A DNA stretch of 64,000 nt, taken from contig NZ_BBIU01000023.1 of assembly GCF_000730645.1 (NCBI RefSeq), positions 1 to 64,000 on the forward strand. Direction: 5' to 3'. Every line of letters begins with the position of its first letter. Position 1 is the stretch's first letter. The position numbers and the translations under genes were made by a program. The DNA comes from Pseudomonas parafulva NBRC 16636 = DSM 17004. Its GTDB lineage: Bacteria; Pseudomonadota; Gammaproteobacteria; Pseudomonadales; Pseudomonadaceae. The notes below the pieces were generated by a model. That model did no database searches and was not told the origin of the DNA. It saw only the letters and a program-made list of their open reading frames with translations. Positions 39,175 to 50,107 of this stretch are shown in pieces.

Positions 39175-40581
39175 ATGGGCCTCAACGATCAGTGGATGCA
39201 ACGCGACCTCAAGGTGTTGTGGCACCCCTGCACGCAGATGAAAGACCACGAGCACCTGCCCCTGATACCGATCAAGCGCGGCGAAGGCGTATGGCTGGAA
39301 GACTTCGAGGGCAAGCGCTACCTGGATGCGGTGAGCAGCTGGTGGGTGAACGTGTTCGGCCACGCCAACCCGCGTATCAACCAGCGCATCAAGGACCAGG
39401 TGGACCAGCTGGAGCATGTGATTCTGGCGGGCTTCAGCCACCAGCCGGTGATCGAGCTGTCCGAGCGCCTGGTGGCCATGACCCCGGCCGGGCTCGACCG
39501 GGTGTTCTACGGTGACAACGGTTCGTCGTGCATCGAAGTGGCGCTGAAGATGAGCTTCCATTACTGGCAGAACGTCGGCAAACCGGACAAAAAGCGCTTC
39601 GTCACCCTCACCAACAGCTACCACGGCGAAACCATTGCCGCCATGTCGGTAGGTGATGTGCCGCTGTTCACCGAAACCTACAAGGCCTTGTTGCTCGATA
39701 CCCTCAAGGTGCCGAGCCCCGATTGCTACCTGCGCCCCGAGGGCGTCAGCTGGGAAGAACACTCCCGCACCCTGTTCGCCGTCATGGAACAGACCTTGGC
39801 CGAGCACCACGCCACCATCAGCGCGGTGATCATCGAGCCCCTGATCCAGGGCGCGGGCGGCATGCGCATGTACCACCCGGTGTACCTCAAACTGCTGCGC
39901 GAAGCGTGCGACCGCTACGACGTGCACCTGATCCATGACGAGATCGCCGTCGGCTTTGGCCGCACCGGCAGTATGTTCGCGTGTGAACAGGCCGGCATCC
40001 GCCCCGACTTCCTGTGCCTGTCCAAGGCCCTGACCGGCGGTTACCTGCCGCTGGCTGCCTGCCTGACCACCGACAAGGTGTACCAGGCGTTCTACGACGA
40101 CTACTCGACCCTGCGCGCGTTCCTGCACTCGCACAGCTACACCGGCAACCCGCTGGCCTGTGCAGCGGCCCTGGCCACCCTGGATATCTTCGAACAGGAC
40201 AACGTGATCGAAGCCAACAAGCCCCTGGCCAAGCGCATGGCCACGGCCACGGCGCACCTCGCCGACCACAAGCATGTGGCGGAGATACGCCAGACCGGCA
40301 TGGCACTGGCCATCGAGATGGTCCAGGACAAGGCCGGCAAGGTCGCCTACCCGTGGCAGCAGCGCCGTGGCCTGAAGGTATTCGAGCATGCACTGACCCG
40401 CGGCGCCCTGCTGCGCCCATTGGGCAGCGTGGTGTACTTCCTGCCACCGTACGTGATCACGCCAGAGCAGATCGACTTCCTGGCGGAAGTGGCCAGCGAA
40501 GGCATCGACATTGCCACCCGCGACAGCGTCAGCGTTGCCGTACCGAGCAACTTCCATCCCGACTTCCGCGACCCCGGCTGA
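39175..40581 (+). CDS. bioA: Adenosylmethionine-8-amino-7-oxononanoate aminotransferase
   Basis: PLP-dependent class III aminotransferase of 468 residues, making 7,8-diaminopelargonate in biotin synthesis with SAM as amino donor. The N-terminus has [12 protein letters not shown], typical of Bio[15 protein letters not shown] near residue 115 binds the cofactor phosphate; [14 protein letters not shown] near 250 and the Schiff-base lysine, Lys284 in [13 protein letters not shown], complete the site. The ATG at 39175 follows AGGAG. The long in-frame region upstream (from 37015) is antisense to the amine oxidase gene and is not part of it. rsmE follows 65 bases later. Confidence 0.95.
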   Translation: MGLNDQWMQRDLKVLWHPCTQMKDHEHLPLIPIKRGEGVWLEDFEGKRYLDAVSSWWVNVFGHANPRINQRIKDQVDQLEHVILAGFSHQPVIELSERLVAMTPAGLDRVFYGDNGSSCIEVALKMSFHYWQNVGKPDKKRFVTLTNSYHGETIAAMSVGDVPLFTETYKALLLDTLKVPSPDCYLRPEGVSWEEHSRTLFAVMEQTLAEHHATISAVIIEPLIQGAGGMRMYHPVYLKLLREACDRYDVHLIHDEIAVGFGRTGSMFACEQAGIRPDFLCLSKALTGGYLPLAACLTTDKVYQAFYDDYSTLRAFLHSHSYTGNPLACAAALATLDIFEQDNVIEANKPLAKRMATATAHLADHKHVAEIRQTGMALAIEMVQDKAGKVAYPWQQRRGLKVFEHALTRGALLRPLGSVVYFLPPYVITPEQIDFLAEVASEGIDIATRDSVSVAVPSNFHPDFRDPG

Positions 40582-40646
40582 CAGCGCTCGGGGGCAATGC
40601 CCTCCTCCGCCACCCGCCCTGTGCCCCTTTCATCAGAGCCTGACCC

Positions 40647-41366
40647 ATGAGATTGTCCCGCTTCTTCATCGACGCCCCCCTGAGCATCGGCGAGCACGAC
40701 CTGCCCGAAGCCCAGGCCCACTACATTGGCCGCGTACTGCGCATGGCCCCCGGCGATGCCGTGCAATTGTTCGATGGCAGCGGCCAGGAGTACCGCGGGC
40801 AGCTGCTGGAAGTGGGCAAGAAGACCGTGCGCGTCACCCTGGACCAGGCCGTCTCAGGCCAGGCCGACTCCCCCTTGCAGGTTCACCTGGGCCAGGGCCT
40901 GTCACGGGGCGAACGCATGGACTGGGCGATCCAGAAGGCCACCGAACTGGGTGTCAGCCAGATCACACCGATTGTCAGCGAACGCTGCGAAGTGCGCCTG
41001 AAGGACGAACGTGCCGACAAGCGCCTGGCTCACTGGCGCCAGGTGGCGATCAGCGCCTGCGAGCAATGCGGGCGCTCCACGCTACCTGTCATTCACCCCC
41101 CTCAGACGCTTGCGGACTGGCTGGCCAACACCGCAGCCGACCTCAAGCTGGTATTGCACCCGGTGGCCGAACCACTCGCAAGCCATGCCAGGCCCGCTAC
41201 CCTGGCCTTCCTGATCGGCCCAGAGGGCGGCCTGAACGACCACGAAGTCGAGCAGGCAAAGGCGGCCGGTTTCCAGGCCGCACGCCTTGGGCCGCGTGTG
41301 CTGCGCACCGAAACCGCTCCGGTGGTGGCACTGGCCGTGGCGCAGCAACTGTGGGGCGACTTCTAA
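40647..41366 (+). CDS. rsmE: 16S rRNA (uracil1498-N3)-methyltransferase
   Basis: SPOUT-class SAM-dependent methyltransferase of 239 residues modifying U1498 of 16S rRNA. An N-terminal PUA-like domain (1-70), with EAQAHYIGRVLRM, precedes the knotted domain with VSERCEVRL, AFLIGPEGGLNDHEVEQA near residue 187 and LGPRVLRTETAPVVALA near 212, all RsmE hallmarks. Its end overlaps the convergent hemolysin III gene by four bases. Confidence 0.95.
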   Translation: MRLSRFFIDAPLSIGEHDLPEAQAHYIGRVLRMAPGDAVQLFDGSGQEYRGQLLEVGKKTVRVTLDQAVSGQADSPLQVHLGQGLSRGERMDWAIQKATELGVSQITPIVSERCEVRLKDERADKRLAHWRQVAISACEQCGRSTLPVIHPPQTLADWLANTAADLKLVLHPVAEPLASHARPATLAFLIGPEGGLNDHEVEQAKAAGFQAARLGPRVLRTETAPVVALAVAQQLWGDF

Positions 41367-41980
41367 CGCACGTAGAACGAAACCGCCACGAAGTGCATGA
41401 GGCTGCCGGCGATCACGAACAGGTGCCAGATGCCGTGCCAGTGACGGAAGCGCCGGTCGAAGGCGAAGAAGATGATACCCACGGTATAGAACACCCCGCC
41501 TGCGGCCAGCCAGGCAAACCCGGCGCTGCCCAGCGTATGCAGCAGCGGGTTGACCGCCACCAGCACGATCCAGCCCATCACCGCGTAAATGATGATGGAC
41601 AGTACCCGCGCTTCGGAGCGTGGCTTGATCTCCTGCAACATGCCCAGCACGGCCAGCCCCCACACCACGCCAAACAGGCTCCAGCCCCAGGGGCCACGCA
41701 GGCTCACCAGGCAGAACGGTGTGTAACTGCCGGCAATCAGCAGGTAGATGGACAGGTGATCGAGCTTGCGCATGATCACCTTCGCCCGCCCACGGGTGCT
41801 GTGGTAAAGGGTGGAGATGCTGTACAGCAGCAGCAGCGTGCCGCCGTAGATCGAGAAGCTGACGATCTTCCACGGGTCGCCTTGCAGCCCCGCGCTGACG
41901 ATCAGCCAGATGGCACCGATACAGGCCAGAACCGCACCCACCAGGTGGGTCCAGGCATTGAAACGTTCACCGTAATACAT
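41363..41980 (-). CDS. trhA: Hemolysin III family membrane protein (TrhA/YqfA)
   Basis: A 205-residue inner-membrane protein with about seven helices, of the hemolysin III / PAQR-like family. Conserved polar residues lie in ERFNAWTHLVGAV, SISTLYHSTRG, RKLDHLSIYLLIAGSYTPF and the final RHWHGIWHLFVIAGSLMHF; the Ser, Asp and three His are the proposed metal site. In E. coli TrhA affects membrane-lipid homeostasis. Haemolysis itself is not implied. Confidence 0.88.
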   Translation of the reverse strand: MYYGERFNAWTHLVGAVLACIGAIWLIVSAGLQGDPWKIVSFSIYGGTLLLLYSISTLYHSTRGRAKVIMRKLDHLSIYLLIAGSYTPFCLVSLRGPWGWSLFGVVWGLAVLGMLQEIKPRSEARVLSIIIYAVMGWIVLVAVNPLLHTLGSAGFAWLAAGGVFYTVGIIFFAFDRRFRHWHGIWHLFVIAGSLMHFVAVSFYVR

Positions 41981-42032
41981 GTGCTAGAAGACCTTTCATC
42001 AAGCGGCAAGTTTCATGCGCCAAGCGGGTCGC

Positions 42033-42527
42033 TCAGTCATCCAGGCTACTGGACCGACCTAGCTTGCCGCTGCGCTGGGCATCACGTACCAGGCGCTCCA
42101 GCCCTACCAGGTCGGGTACCCGGGCAACCTGGTCGCCCACCTGCACGGCTGCCAGTTCCAGCGGGCTCAACGGTACATCCACGTAGTTGAGCTGGCTGTC
42201 GAGCTTGCACGAGCGCGGGATGCCCTGCAGCAGCAAGGCCAGGTAGCGCAGGCCCGTGTCGCCCAGAGCATTGAGCACCACCACGCGTGCACGGTCGCCA
42301 CATGGGGTCTCGGTGCCGCATGCGGCCTCGAAGCCAATCAGCGGCAGCCGCTGCTGACGCCAGTTCACCCAGCCCAGGTGCCAGGGCGGGTCGCCACGCT
42401 GGCACACCAGGTTGCGCTGCCCGCTCAGTTCTGCCACCGCCACGTTGGGCAGCACCAGGGTGCGGTCACCCAGGGTCAGCAGCAGGCCGGTCAGGCTGCT
42501 GCGTTGCCCGGCGATCAATTCAAGCAT
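42033..42527 (-). CDS. chpC: CheW-like protein ChpC
   Basis: A 164-residue CheW-domain protein at the end of the Pil-Chp chemosensory operon. In P. aeruginosa ChpC is a second CheW-type adaptor joining chemoreceptors to ChpA. Beta-rich segments such as LGWVNWRQQRLPLIGFEAAC fit the CheW fold. The ATG at 42527 lies inside the last codons of chpA (8-base overlap), which indicates coupled translation; a longer in-frame reading to 42617 is antisense-like and rejected. Confidence 0.82.
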   Translation of the reverse strand: MLELIAGQRSSLTGLLLTLGDRTLVLPNVAVAELSGQRNLVCQRGDPPWHLGWVNWRQQRLPLIGFEAACGTETPCGDRARVVVLNALGDTGLRYLALLLQGIPRSCKLDSQLNYVDVPLSPLELAAVQVGDQVARVPDLVGLERLVRDAQRSGKLGRSSSLDD

Positions 42528-45500
42528 GGGGCTGGCTCCAGTGGGCAATGCTTTGCAGCAGCAGCGACTCCTGATACGGCTTGCCCAGGTACTCGTTGAC
42601 GCCGATGGCCATGGCACGGTCGCGGTGCTTTTGGCCGGTACGCGAGGTGATCATGATGATGGGCAATTGTTGCATGCGTTCGTCACGCCGAATGCGGGTG
42701 GCCACCTCGAAACCGTCCATGCGCGGCATTTCGATGTCCAGCAGCAGCACGTCGGGGCGATGCTCTTCAAGCAGGGCCATGGCGTCCACCCCATCCTTGG
42801 CGGTGATCACACTCATGCCATGGCGCTCGAGCAGGCGGCTGGTGACCTTGCGCACGGTCACCGAGTCATCCACCACCATCACCAGCAAGGCCTTGCGCGG
42901 TGCCGGGCCCAGCAACTGCAACTGCGGTACGCCACCCGGCAGCCGCGCCAGGCGCCGCTGCTGGCCGCGCAACTGGCCAAGCAGGTCCAGAATCAGCACC
43001 ACCCTGCCATCGCCCAGCAATGTCGCCCCGGAAAGGCCGGCGACCGCAGCAAACTGCGGCCCCAGGCTCTTGACCACGATCTCGCGGCTGGGCGACAGGC
43101 TGTCGACCTGGATCGCGAACGACTGCTCCTGGGAATGCACCAGCAGCACCGGCAACGGCACGCTCTGCCCCAGCAAGGCCGGGCGTGCACCGCCCTGCAG
43201 CAACTCACCCAGGTAACGCAGCTGGTACTCGTGGCCGGCGTACACATACTGTGGCGGTTCTTGCTCGTAGCACGCTGCCAGCTCGGCGGGCGGTACGCGC
43301 ACGATGCCCTCGATGGTGTTGAGCGGGATGGCGTACTGCTCATCGCCCAAATGCACCATCAGCGCACGGTTGATCGACACGGTGAACGGCAGGCGGATCA
43401 GAAACCGCGCGCCTTTGCCCGGCGCCGATTCGATGCTCATCGAGCCACCCAGTTGCTTGACCTCCTCGTGCACCACATCCATGCCCAGCCCGCGCCCGGA
43501 AATCTGCGTGATTTTCTCGGCGGTGGAAAAACCGGGCCGCAGGATGAACTGCAGGATCTCGTGGTCGCTCAACTGTGCCTGCGGGTCGAGCAGGCCACGT
43601 TTGATCGCCTTGAGCCGTACGGCTTCCAAGGGCACGCCGGCGCCGTCATCGGTCATCTCGATGACAATGTCGGCGCCTTCGTGCAGCAGGTTCAGGTGAA
43701 TGGTGCCCTGCTCAGGCTTGCCGGCTGCCAGACGGGCTGCCCGGCTTTCCAGGCCGTGGTCCACGGCATTGCGCAGCATGTGCTCCAGCGGCGCCACCAT
43801 GCGCTCGAGCACACTGCGGTCCAGTTCGCCCTCGGCATTGCCCACCACCAGTTCCACATGCTTGCCCAGCTCGCTCGCCACCTGCCGCACCACCCGCTGC
43901 AAGCGCGGCACCAGGCGCTCGAACGGCACCATCAGGGTGGCGGTGAGGCCCTCCTGCAACTGGCTGTTCACCCGCGCCTGCTGCTGCAACAGCCCGTAGG
44001 CTTCCTGGGCACGTTGGGCCATGGTCTCCTTGAGGTCGAGCAAGTCGGAGGCGGATTCGAACAAGGCCCGGGACAGCTGCTGCAACTGCGAATGGCGGTC
44101 CATTTCCAGTGGGTCGAAGTCGTCATAGATGTCGCTTTCAAGCTGCTGACGGCTGGAAATACGCCCCTGGGTTTCGATATCCAGCCGCAACAGCTGGTCG
44201 CGCATACGCTCCAGGGTGGTTTCCATTTCGTTGAGGGTGAACTGGGCATCGTTCACTTGCTGCTCGATACGCCCACGAATGACGGAGTGCTCACCGGCCA
44301 GGTTGCCCAGGTCGTCCAGCAGCTCGGCATCGACCTTGACCATGTCGCCCGGCGCGCGCTCCGGGGCAAGCGCGGGCCCCTCGCTGCTCAACGCTTCAAC
44401 CGGCCCCTGGCGTGCTGCGTTGTCGGCCAGGGCGGCACTGCTGAAATTGCGGATGTAATCGATCAGTGCCGTGGCGGCATGCAGCGGCTGGCCAAGGCGT
44501 ACGGCGTCAAGCATCTGCGCCAGGCGATCATGGCAATTTTGCAACAGGGCGAACAATGCCCCGCCAGGTGGCAGGCGGCCTGCGGCCAGCAGCTCGTACA
44601 GAAACTCCAGTTCATGGGCCAGGTCACCGATGGGGCCGATCTCGACCATGCGCGCAACACCCTTGAGGGTGTGCAGGTCGCGCATCAGGTTGTCCACCTC
44701 GGCACTGTTGCGCGGGTCCGCCTGCCAGCGGGCCAGTGCGGCGGCGGCACTCTCGACGATATCCGAGCTTTCTTCGAGAAATACCTCGAGCAACTCTTCG
44801 CCGGGCTTATCCGGGCCCTGAGGCGGCAACTGCGATGGCTCAGCCAGTACCGGCGCAGGCACCTGCCCAAGGCCGAGGGCATCGCTCAGGTCCATGTCCG
44901 GGTGCAACGGGGTGACCGTGTCCAGGCCGACCAGGCCGGTGGCATCCGGCGCCAGGCCCTCGCCCAGCAGGTCACGCAGGCTTTGCACCAGCTCCAGGCG
45001 AGCGACCACGTCCTGGCCGGCCGCCAGTTCGTCCAGCATGTCGAGCAACGCTTCGTGGGCTTGATGCGCCTGGGCGAAAAAGCGCGGGTCGGCCGGCAGG
45101 CTGCCCTCTTCCACGGCGCCGTACAGGTCGAGCAGCGCCTCGCACACCTCGTCCACCTGCCACAGGTCGGCCTGGTGCGCGGCATGGCCAAGCTGGGTCA
45201 TTTCGTCCAGCAGGGTTTCGAGCCCGTCTCGCTGGCCGGGCTGTTGCTGCCAGCCAGACAACAGCGCTTCGGCATCCATCAGGCTGTCCATGGCCTGGCT
45301 CAGAAACGCGGCCACCGCCTGCGGGTCACGGGCACGTCGCCGCGTGGTCGGCAAGCTGGCCTGGGCGCCAGCCAGGCGTTCGTCCACCGCCACGCCCACC
45401 TGCTCGATCAGCGCGGTAGCGCCCGGCAAGGGTGCCAGGGGGCTGCTGCCCAGTTGCGCCAGGGCCTGCAGAAACAGGCCGTGGGCCGCGTGCAGCCATT

Positions 45501-47475
45501 CAACCTCGGCGGCCTGCAGGGGCAATTGGTGGCCTTTGTATTCACGTACAAGCCGGTCGAAAGCCGTGGCCAGCTCGGCCACGGGCATCACCCCGGCCAT
45601 GGCAGCGCTGCCCTTGAGCGTATGCAAGGCCCGCTGCAAGGCATCGCTGACCGGCACCTCGGGGCCCACTGCGCTGTGAAGAAAACTTTCAATGCTGGCC
45701 AAGTGGCCCTGGGCTTCGCTGCGGAAGATCTCGAGCAACTGCGGGTCCAGCCCATCGACCTTGGCCGCCCCGGCAGCCTTGCCTTCAGCCAGGGCGTGCA
45801 GGCGCCCGGCCAGCTTCTCGATCTCGGTCAGTTGCGGCAACTGGCCCGCAGCAAAGTCGGCCAGCAGGTCCGGCAAGTGAACGAACGCCTGTTGCATCGC
45901 CAGCTGGCTTTCCGACCCCAGCACGCCACGGCCTTCCAGTACGCGGTTGAGCAGGTGCTCGGCCCCCCAGGCCAGCTCGGCAATTGCCTCGGCATGCACC
46001 ATGCGGCCGCTGCCCTTGAGCGTGTGCAACGCCCGGCGCATGTCCAGCAAGGCTTGCCGCTGCTGGTTGTCGGCACGCCAGCGCAGCCAGTGCCGCTCGA
46101 TTTCCGGCAGCAGTTCACCGGCTTCCTCAAGAAACACCTCGCGCAGCTCATCGTCCACGCCATCGCCGTCAACACGGCCAACAGGGGCATCCTGGGCTTG
46201 CTTGCAGTGCACACCCAGGGCGGCCAGGCTGGCGCGCGCCATGTCGATGAAGGGCTGGCCGTCGGCCAGGGGGTCGGCCACGCGCCATTGCAGGTAGCCC
46301 TCGGCAGCGCTCAGGGCATCGGCCAGCTGCGCCAGCTCGTCGGCAGGGGGCTCGGCCTCCAGGTGCTGCAACCAGCCTTGCACGTAGCTGGCGCTCCCTT
46401 CGAACAATTCGGCGGCAGCCGGCAACATCAGCATCGCCAAGGCGCCCCGCACCTGCTGCAGCAACCCCGGCAAGGCCTGCAGGCGCTGCCGCGGCCAACC
46501 CGATTCCAGGCAATCACCGATCAGGTCCTTGGCCTGCTGCAGCACGTTCAGCGACTCTTCAAACACCACCTGACGGATCTCGGCCAAGTCTGAACCTGGT
46601 AGGCCGCCGTGGCCGCTTTCTTCCAGGGGCCCGACCATGCCGTTCAGGCTGGCCTCGACATACAGCAACGCGCCGGCCACATCCATCAATACACTGTCGT
46701 CCGCCGCTTGCCCGCCCTGGGCCAGGCCCTGCAACGCCAGCACCTGGTCGATGATCACCCGCCGAGGCTGCTGAAAGCCCAGCACGGCCAGGGTATCGGC
46801 AACGTGGCGCAGCGGCGCCAGCAACCCGTCGAGCTGTTCGCTGTGCTCACGGTCGCTGCGCACGAACTGGTCCAGGCGCTCCTTGATGCGCATCAGGTCG
46901 TCACACAGCGCGCTTACCACCGAACGCAGCGCATCGCGCCCCGGCCCGGCCTGCACCTGGTCGCGCCAGTTAGCCAACGACAGGTCGAGGTTGGCGAGGT
47001 CGTCGGGCCCGGCGAACCGCTGCGCGGCGCCGTCGATCAGGCTGCCTTGGGCCACAGGCTCTGCGCCCCGGCAGGCGCGCAGCTGGTTGAGCAGCGGGAT
47101 CATCACCAACGGCAGGTCGTGGCGCGCACCCCGTAGCCGCTCCAGGTACGACGGCAGTTGCTCCAGGCCGCGGAACAACACACCCAGGCAGTCCCCGCGT
47201 GGGCTGACCTGGCCGTCGGCAAGCGCCCTGGCGAGCAGCTCCAGCTCTTCGGCCAGGCGGGTTGCACCGGGCAGTTCGAGCATGTGCAGGCAGCCATGCA
47301 CCTGGTGCAGGTTGTCCACCACGAAAGCCAGCATGGACAGGTCCCCGGGTTCCCCGGCAAAGCGTTCCAGCGCCTGGCGTGCCTGCCCCAGGCAGTCAAG
47401 CAGGGCAGGCTTGGCCCAGGCCAGCGCCACCGTATCGTGACGGGCCGGGCTTGCAGCAGCACCAGACATGGGCAT
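42520..47475 (-). CDS. chpA: Hybrid chemotaxis histidine kinase ChpA
   Basis: CheA-type kinase of about 1651 residues controlling type IV pilus function. Phosphotransfer sites HTLKGS or HTLKGV occur near residues 483, 617 and 934; a degenerate one (LHQVHGCLHMLE) lies near the N-terminus. Then a dimerisation region near 1060, an ATPase with HMLRNAVDHGLE (about 1233), DDGAGVPLE and GRGLGMDVV, a CheW-like domain (about 1360-1500), and a receiver with VVDDSVTVRKV and LLLDIEMPRMDGFEV (phospho-Asp near 1581). P. aeruginosa ChpA is much longer (about 2480) with more transfer domains. The start is ambiguous: ATGs at 47481, 47475 and 47469 and a GTG at 47487; 47475 is best spaced from the GAGG. Confidence 0.93.
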   Translation of the reverse strand: MPMSGAAASPARHDTVALAWAKPALLDCLGQARQALERFAGEPGDLSMLAFVVDNLHQVHGCLHMLELPGATRLAEELELLARALADGQVSPRGDCLGVLFRGLEQLPSYLERLRGARHDLPLVMIPLLNQLRACRGAEPVAQGSLIDGAAQRFAGPDDLANLDLSLANWRDQVQAGPGRDALRSVVSALCDDLMRIKERLDQFVRSDREHSEQLDGLLAPLRHVADTLAVLGFQQPRRVIIDQVLALQGLAQGGQAADDSVLMDVAGALLYVEASLNGMVGPLEESGHGGLPGSDLAEIRQVVFEESLNVLQQAKDLIGDCLESGWPRQRLQALPGLLQQVRGALAMLMLPAAAELFEGSASYVQGWLQHLEAEPPADELAQLADALSAAEGYLQWRVADPLADGQPFIDMARASLAALGVHCKQAQDAPVGRVDGDGVDDELREVFLEEAGELLPEIERHWLRWRADNQQRQALLDMRRALHTLKGSGRMVHAEAIAELAWGAEHLLNRVLEGRGVLGSESQLAMQQAFVHLPDLLADFAAGQLPQLTEIEKLAGRLHALAEGKAAGAAKVDGLDPQLLEIFRSEAQGHLASIESFLHSAVGPEVPVSDALQRALHTLKGSAAMAGVMPVAELATAFDRLVREYKGHQLPLQAAEVEWLHAAHGLFLQALAQLGSSPLAPLPGATALIEQVGVAVDERLAGAQASLPTTRRRARDPQAVAAFLSQAMDSLMDAEALLSGWQQQPGQRDGLETLLDEMTQLGHAAHQADLWQVDEVCEALLDLYGAVEEGSLPADPRFFAQAHQAHEALLDMLDELAAGQDVVARLELVQSLRDLLGEGLAPDATGLVGLDTVTPLHPDMDLSDALGLGQVPAPVLAEPSQLPPQGPDKPGEELLEVFLEESSDIVESAAAALARWQADPRNSAEVDNLMRDLHTLKGVARMVEIGPIGDLAHELEFLYELLAAGRLPPGGALFALLQNCHDRLAQMLDAVRLGQPLHAATALIDYIRNFSSAALADNAARQGPVEALSSEGPALAPERAPGDMVKVDAELLDDLGNLAGEHSVIRGRIEQQVNDAQFTLNEMETTLERMRDQLLRLDIETQGRISSRQQLESDIYDDFDPLEMDRHSQLQQLSRALFESASDLLDLKETMAQRAQEAYGLLQQQARVNSQLQEGLTATLMVPFERLVPRLQRVVRQVASELGKHVELVVGNAEGELDRSVLERMVAPLEHMLRNAVDHGLESRAARLAAGKPEQGTIHLNLLHEGADIVIEMTDDGAGVPLEAVRLKAIKRGLLDPQAQLSDHEILQFILRPGFSTAEKITQISGRGLGMDVVHEEVKQLGGSMSIESAPGKGARFLIRLPFTVSINRALMVHLGDEQYAIPLNTIEGIVRVPPAELAACYEQEPPQYVYAGHEYQLRYLGELLQGGARPALLGQSVPLPVLLVHSQEQSFAIQVDSLSPSREIVVKSLGPQFAAVAGLSGATLLGDGRVVLILDLLGQLRGQQRRLARLPGGVPQLQLLGPAPRKALLVMVVDDSVTVRKVTSRLLERHGMSVITAKDGVDAMALLEEHRPDVLLLDIEMPRMDGFEVATRIRRDERMQQLPIIMITSRTGQKHRDRAMAIGVNEYLGKPYQESLLLQSIAHWSQPHA

Positions 47476-47483
47476 GGGCATCC

Positions 47484-49541
47484 TCACTGGGGCTCGGCAG
47501 GTGGCAGCGTGAAACCCGACACCGACCGGCGCATTTCGCTGGCCATGCGCGCCAGGTGGCGGATGCTGTCGGCGGTCGCACCGGAGCCTGCGGAGGTTTG
47601 CGCGGTAATCTGCTGGATCACCGCCATGGTATGGGATATCTGCCCGGCCGAAGACGTCTGCAACTGGGCTGCGTCGGAGATGCTGTGGATAAGGTCGGCG
47701 AGGTTCTGCGACACGCCTTCGATCTCGGCCAGCGCCACCCCGGCGTCCTGGGCCAGGCGGGCACCGCGCACCACCTCGGCAGTGGTCTGCTCCATGGAGA
47801 TGACAGCTTCGTTGGTGTCGGCCTGAATGGTGCGCACCAGGGCCTCGATCTGCCGGGTGGCCGAAGAGGAGCGTTCGGCCAGGCGCTGCACCTCGTCGGC
47901 GACCACGGCAAACCCGCGCCCGGCCTCGCCGGCCAGGGAAGCCTGAATGGCCGCGTTGAGGGCCAGGATGTTGGTCTGGTCGGCAATGTCGTCGATCAGG
48001 CTGACGATGTCGCCAATTTCCTGGGAGGACTCACCCAGGCGCTTGATGCGCTTGGCCGTGTCCTGGATCTGCTCACGGATGTTGTTCATGCCGTCGATGG
48101 TGTTGTGCACCACCTCGTTGCCCTTGTTGGCGATGGCCACCGAGCGCTCGGCGACCTTGGCCGACTCGTAGGCATGGGCCGACACCCGGTCGATGGATTC
48201 AACCATGTCGCCTACTGCCTCGGACGCTTCGCTGATCTGCTCGGCCTGCTGCTCGGAGGCCTTGGCCAACTGCCGTGCGGTGTTCTGGGTATCCTGCACC
48301 GCCGCTGCCACCTGGACCGCGCTGTGGTTGATGGTAGCGACCAGGTCGCGCAGCTGGTCCACGGAGTAGTTGATCGAGTCGGCAATGGCGCCGGTGAAGT
48401 CCTCGGTTACCGAGACGTTGACGGTGAGGTCGCCGTCGGCCAGTTCCTCGATTTCGTCCAGCAGGCGCATGATCGCCTGCTGGTTGCGTTCGTTCTTTTC
48501 AGCCGTCTCGCGCAGCTGCCGGTTGGTGGTGCGCACCATCACCAAGCCGATGAGGATGATCGACGCCAGCGCCAGCAGGCCCAGGGCATAACCGCCAACG
48601 GTATCCAGGGTACGGCCGCTGGCCAGGTTCTCGAACCCGTTGGCCAGGTGCGAAGCTTCGTCCAGCAGGGTTTGCGACAGGCTGAAGATATTCCCGGCAG
48701 CCTCACGCACCTTGAACAGCTCAGGCGAGGTTTCAAGAATTTCGTCCACCGAGCCTGCCACGAACTGGAACAGCTCGGCTATATCGGCCAGGCGGGCACG
48801 GGCATCGGCATCCTCGACCCGTGTCACATCGATGCTGGCATCGCCTTTGAGCATGCCCTCGAGCACCTGGCCGAAGCGGCCGGCATCGCGGCCGAACGCG
48901 TCCGCCGCCTGGGCTGCAGCGTCGTCACCGGCAAGCACCGTGTTCACCGAACCCAATATGCGCTCGGCCAGCAGCAACTGGCGCTGGGCAACGGCAACCT
49001 GGCTGGCAGGCGCGCCGCTTTTCAGCAGGATTTCGACCACCTTCTCGTACTCCACCTGCAACTGCGGCACCGTTTCGGCAAGCGTTGCCGCCACCTGGTG
49101 CAACGACAGCACGGTCTGCTCGCTGGCCAGGATGGTGTCGGTGCTCTTGCGCAGGTTTTCCCAGTCGTCACGCACCGCCTCCATTTCGTCGCGCACCTGG
49201 GGTGGCGCGGGCGGAAGCCCGGTAGCCTTGTCGCCGTGGCGCAGGTAGCCCCAGCGCCGCTCGAAGTCGTTGCGCGCGTCGGACAGCAAGCGGAACGCCA
49301 GCGCCTTGCCGGTCGCCGCTTCGGTCGCATTCTTGGCAATGCGCTGGGACAGCACCCGCAGCTCGCCTGCATGGCCGATGTACTGCTTGTCGTAGTTGGA
49401 CTGGGTGTTGAGGTAGGCGAAATTGGCGAACAGCAGGATGATCGACAGGATCAGGATCAGGAACAGCACGGTGATCTGCGCGATGCTGCGCGTGCGGGGC
49501 GTCACGGTGGTGGCGGTGACCGGGGTAGCTGGGTTGTTCAC
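47484..49541 (-). CDS. pilJ: Type IV pilus methyl-accepting chemoreceptor PilJ
   Basis: A 685-residue inner-membrane chemoreceptor. Helix 1 at about 20-43 and helix 2 at about 315-335 bound a periplasmic region with the PilJ-type pattern [16 protein letters not shown] cytoplasmic signalling domain follows with the hairpin tip [19 protein letters not shown] near residue 550. In P. aeruginosa PilJ signals surface contact and feeds ChpA through PilI. The start is a GTG at 49541 preceded by AGGA. No C-terminal CheR-docking pentapeptide, and no pilK gene follows. Confidence 0.94.
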   Translation of the reverse strand: MNNPATPVTATTVTPRTRSIAQITVLFLILILSIILLFANFAYLNTQSNYDKQYIGHAGELRVLSQRIAKNATEAATGKALAFRLLSDARNDFERRWGYLRHGDKATGLPPAPPQVRDEMEAVRDDWENLRKSTDTILASEQTVLSLHQVAATLAETVPQLQVEYEKVVEILLKSGAPASQVAVAQRQLLLAERILGSVNTVLAGDDAAAQAADAFGRDAGRFGQVLEGMLKGDASIDVTRVEDADARARLADIAELFQFVAGSVDEILETSPELFKVREAAGNIFSLSQTLLDEASHLANGFENLASGRTLDTVGGYALGLLALASIILIGLVMVRTTNRQLRETAEKNERNQQAIMRLLDEIEELADGDLTVNVSVTEDFTGAIADSINYSVDQLRDLVATINHSAVQVAAAVQDTQNTARQLAKASEQQAEQISEASEAVGDMVESIDRVSAHAYESAKVAERSVAIANKGNEVVHNTIDGMNNIREQIQDTAKRIKRLGESSQEIGDIVSLIDDIADQTNILALNAAIQASLAGEAGRGFAVVADEVQRLAERSSSATRQIEALVRTIQADTNEAVISMEQTTAEVVRGARLAQDAGVALAEIEGVSQNLADLIHSISDAAQLQTSSAGQISHTMAVIQQITAQTSAGSGATADSIRHLARMASEMRRSVSGFTLPPAEPQ

Positions 49542-49552
49542 GTTCGCACGTC

Positions 49553-50107
49553 CTATAACGCCACATCGAGAAAGCCCGGCGCCTGGGCCAGGGCGAAGGG
49601 GCTGAAGATTGCCCAGTCACGTGCGCGGTGAAAATGCCCTTGCACGAAGGGGGCGGCCGTTTCGGCCAAGGGGAACGGCGGCGCCAGTTGCAGGCTGTCC
49701 AGGGCAAAGTGCTGCAGGCCGAGTACCTCGTCCACCAGCAGGCCGACGAACAGGTCTTCATGGTCCAGCACCAGCACGCGCCGCTGCTTGCCTGCCGTAG
49801 CGTGGCCCAACCCCAGAAAGCGGCCCAGGTCCATGACCGGCAACAGCCGGCCACGCAGGTTGGCCACGCCACACACCCACGGCTGCACCCCTGGCACGCG
49901 GCTGCTGCGGGGCTCGCGCAGCACTTCGGCCACTTCACCCATGGGCGCCACGAACCACTGCCCGGCAATGCGAAAACCGATGCCGCTCCATTGCTGCAGG
50001 CGGGTGCCTTGGGCGGGCTGGTCGGCGACCAGCAGGCGGCAACGCCGGTCGATGTCCAGCAACAGCTCGAAGGCGGTCAGCGACGCGCCCTGCGGGCGGG
50101 TGGTCAA
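49553..50107 (-). CDS. pilI: CheW-like adaptor PilI
   Basis: CheW-domain adaptor of 184 residues linking PilJ with ChpA. The core [19 protein letters not shown] near residue 90 is the CheW signature. The start appears to be a TTG at 50107, whose bases overlap the TGA of pilH (TTGA), so translation is probably coupled to pilH. I saw no ATG that would give a full CheW fold. Confidence 0.88.
   Translation of the reverse strand: MTTRPQGASLTAFELLLDIDRRCRLLVADQPAQGTRLQQWSGIGFRIAGQWFVAPMGEVAEVLREPRSSRVPGVQPWVCGVANLRGRLLPVMDLGRFLGLGHATAGKQRRVLVLDHEDLFVGLLVDEVLGLQHFALDSLQLAPPFPLAETAAPFVQGHFHRARDWAIFSPFALAQAPGFLDVAL

Noticed and set aside
42412..46593. Plus-strand open frame of 1393 codons
   Set aside because: It is exactly antisense to chpA, has no recognisable domain, and reflects the high GC of third codon positions on the other strand.
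47262..49631. Plus-strand open frame of 789 codons
   Set aside because: Antisense to pilJ and the end of chpA; rich in His/Gln/Gly shadow composition with no motif.
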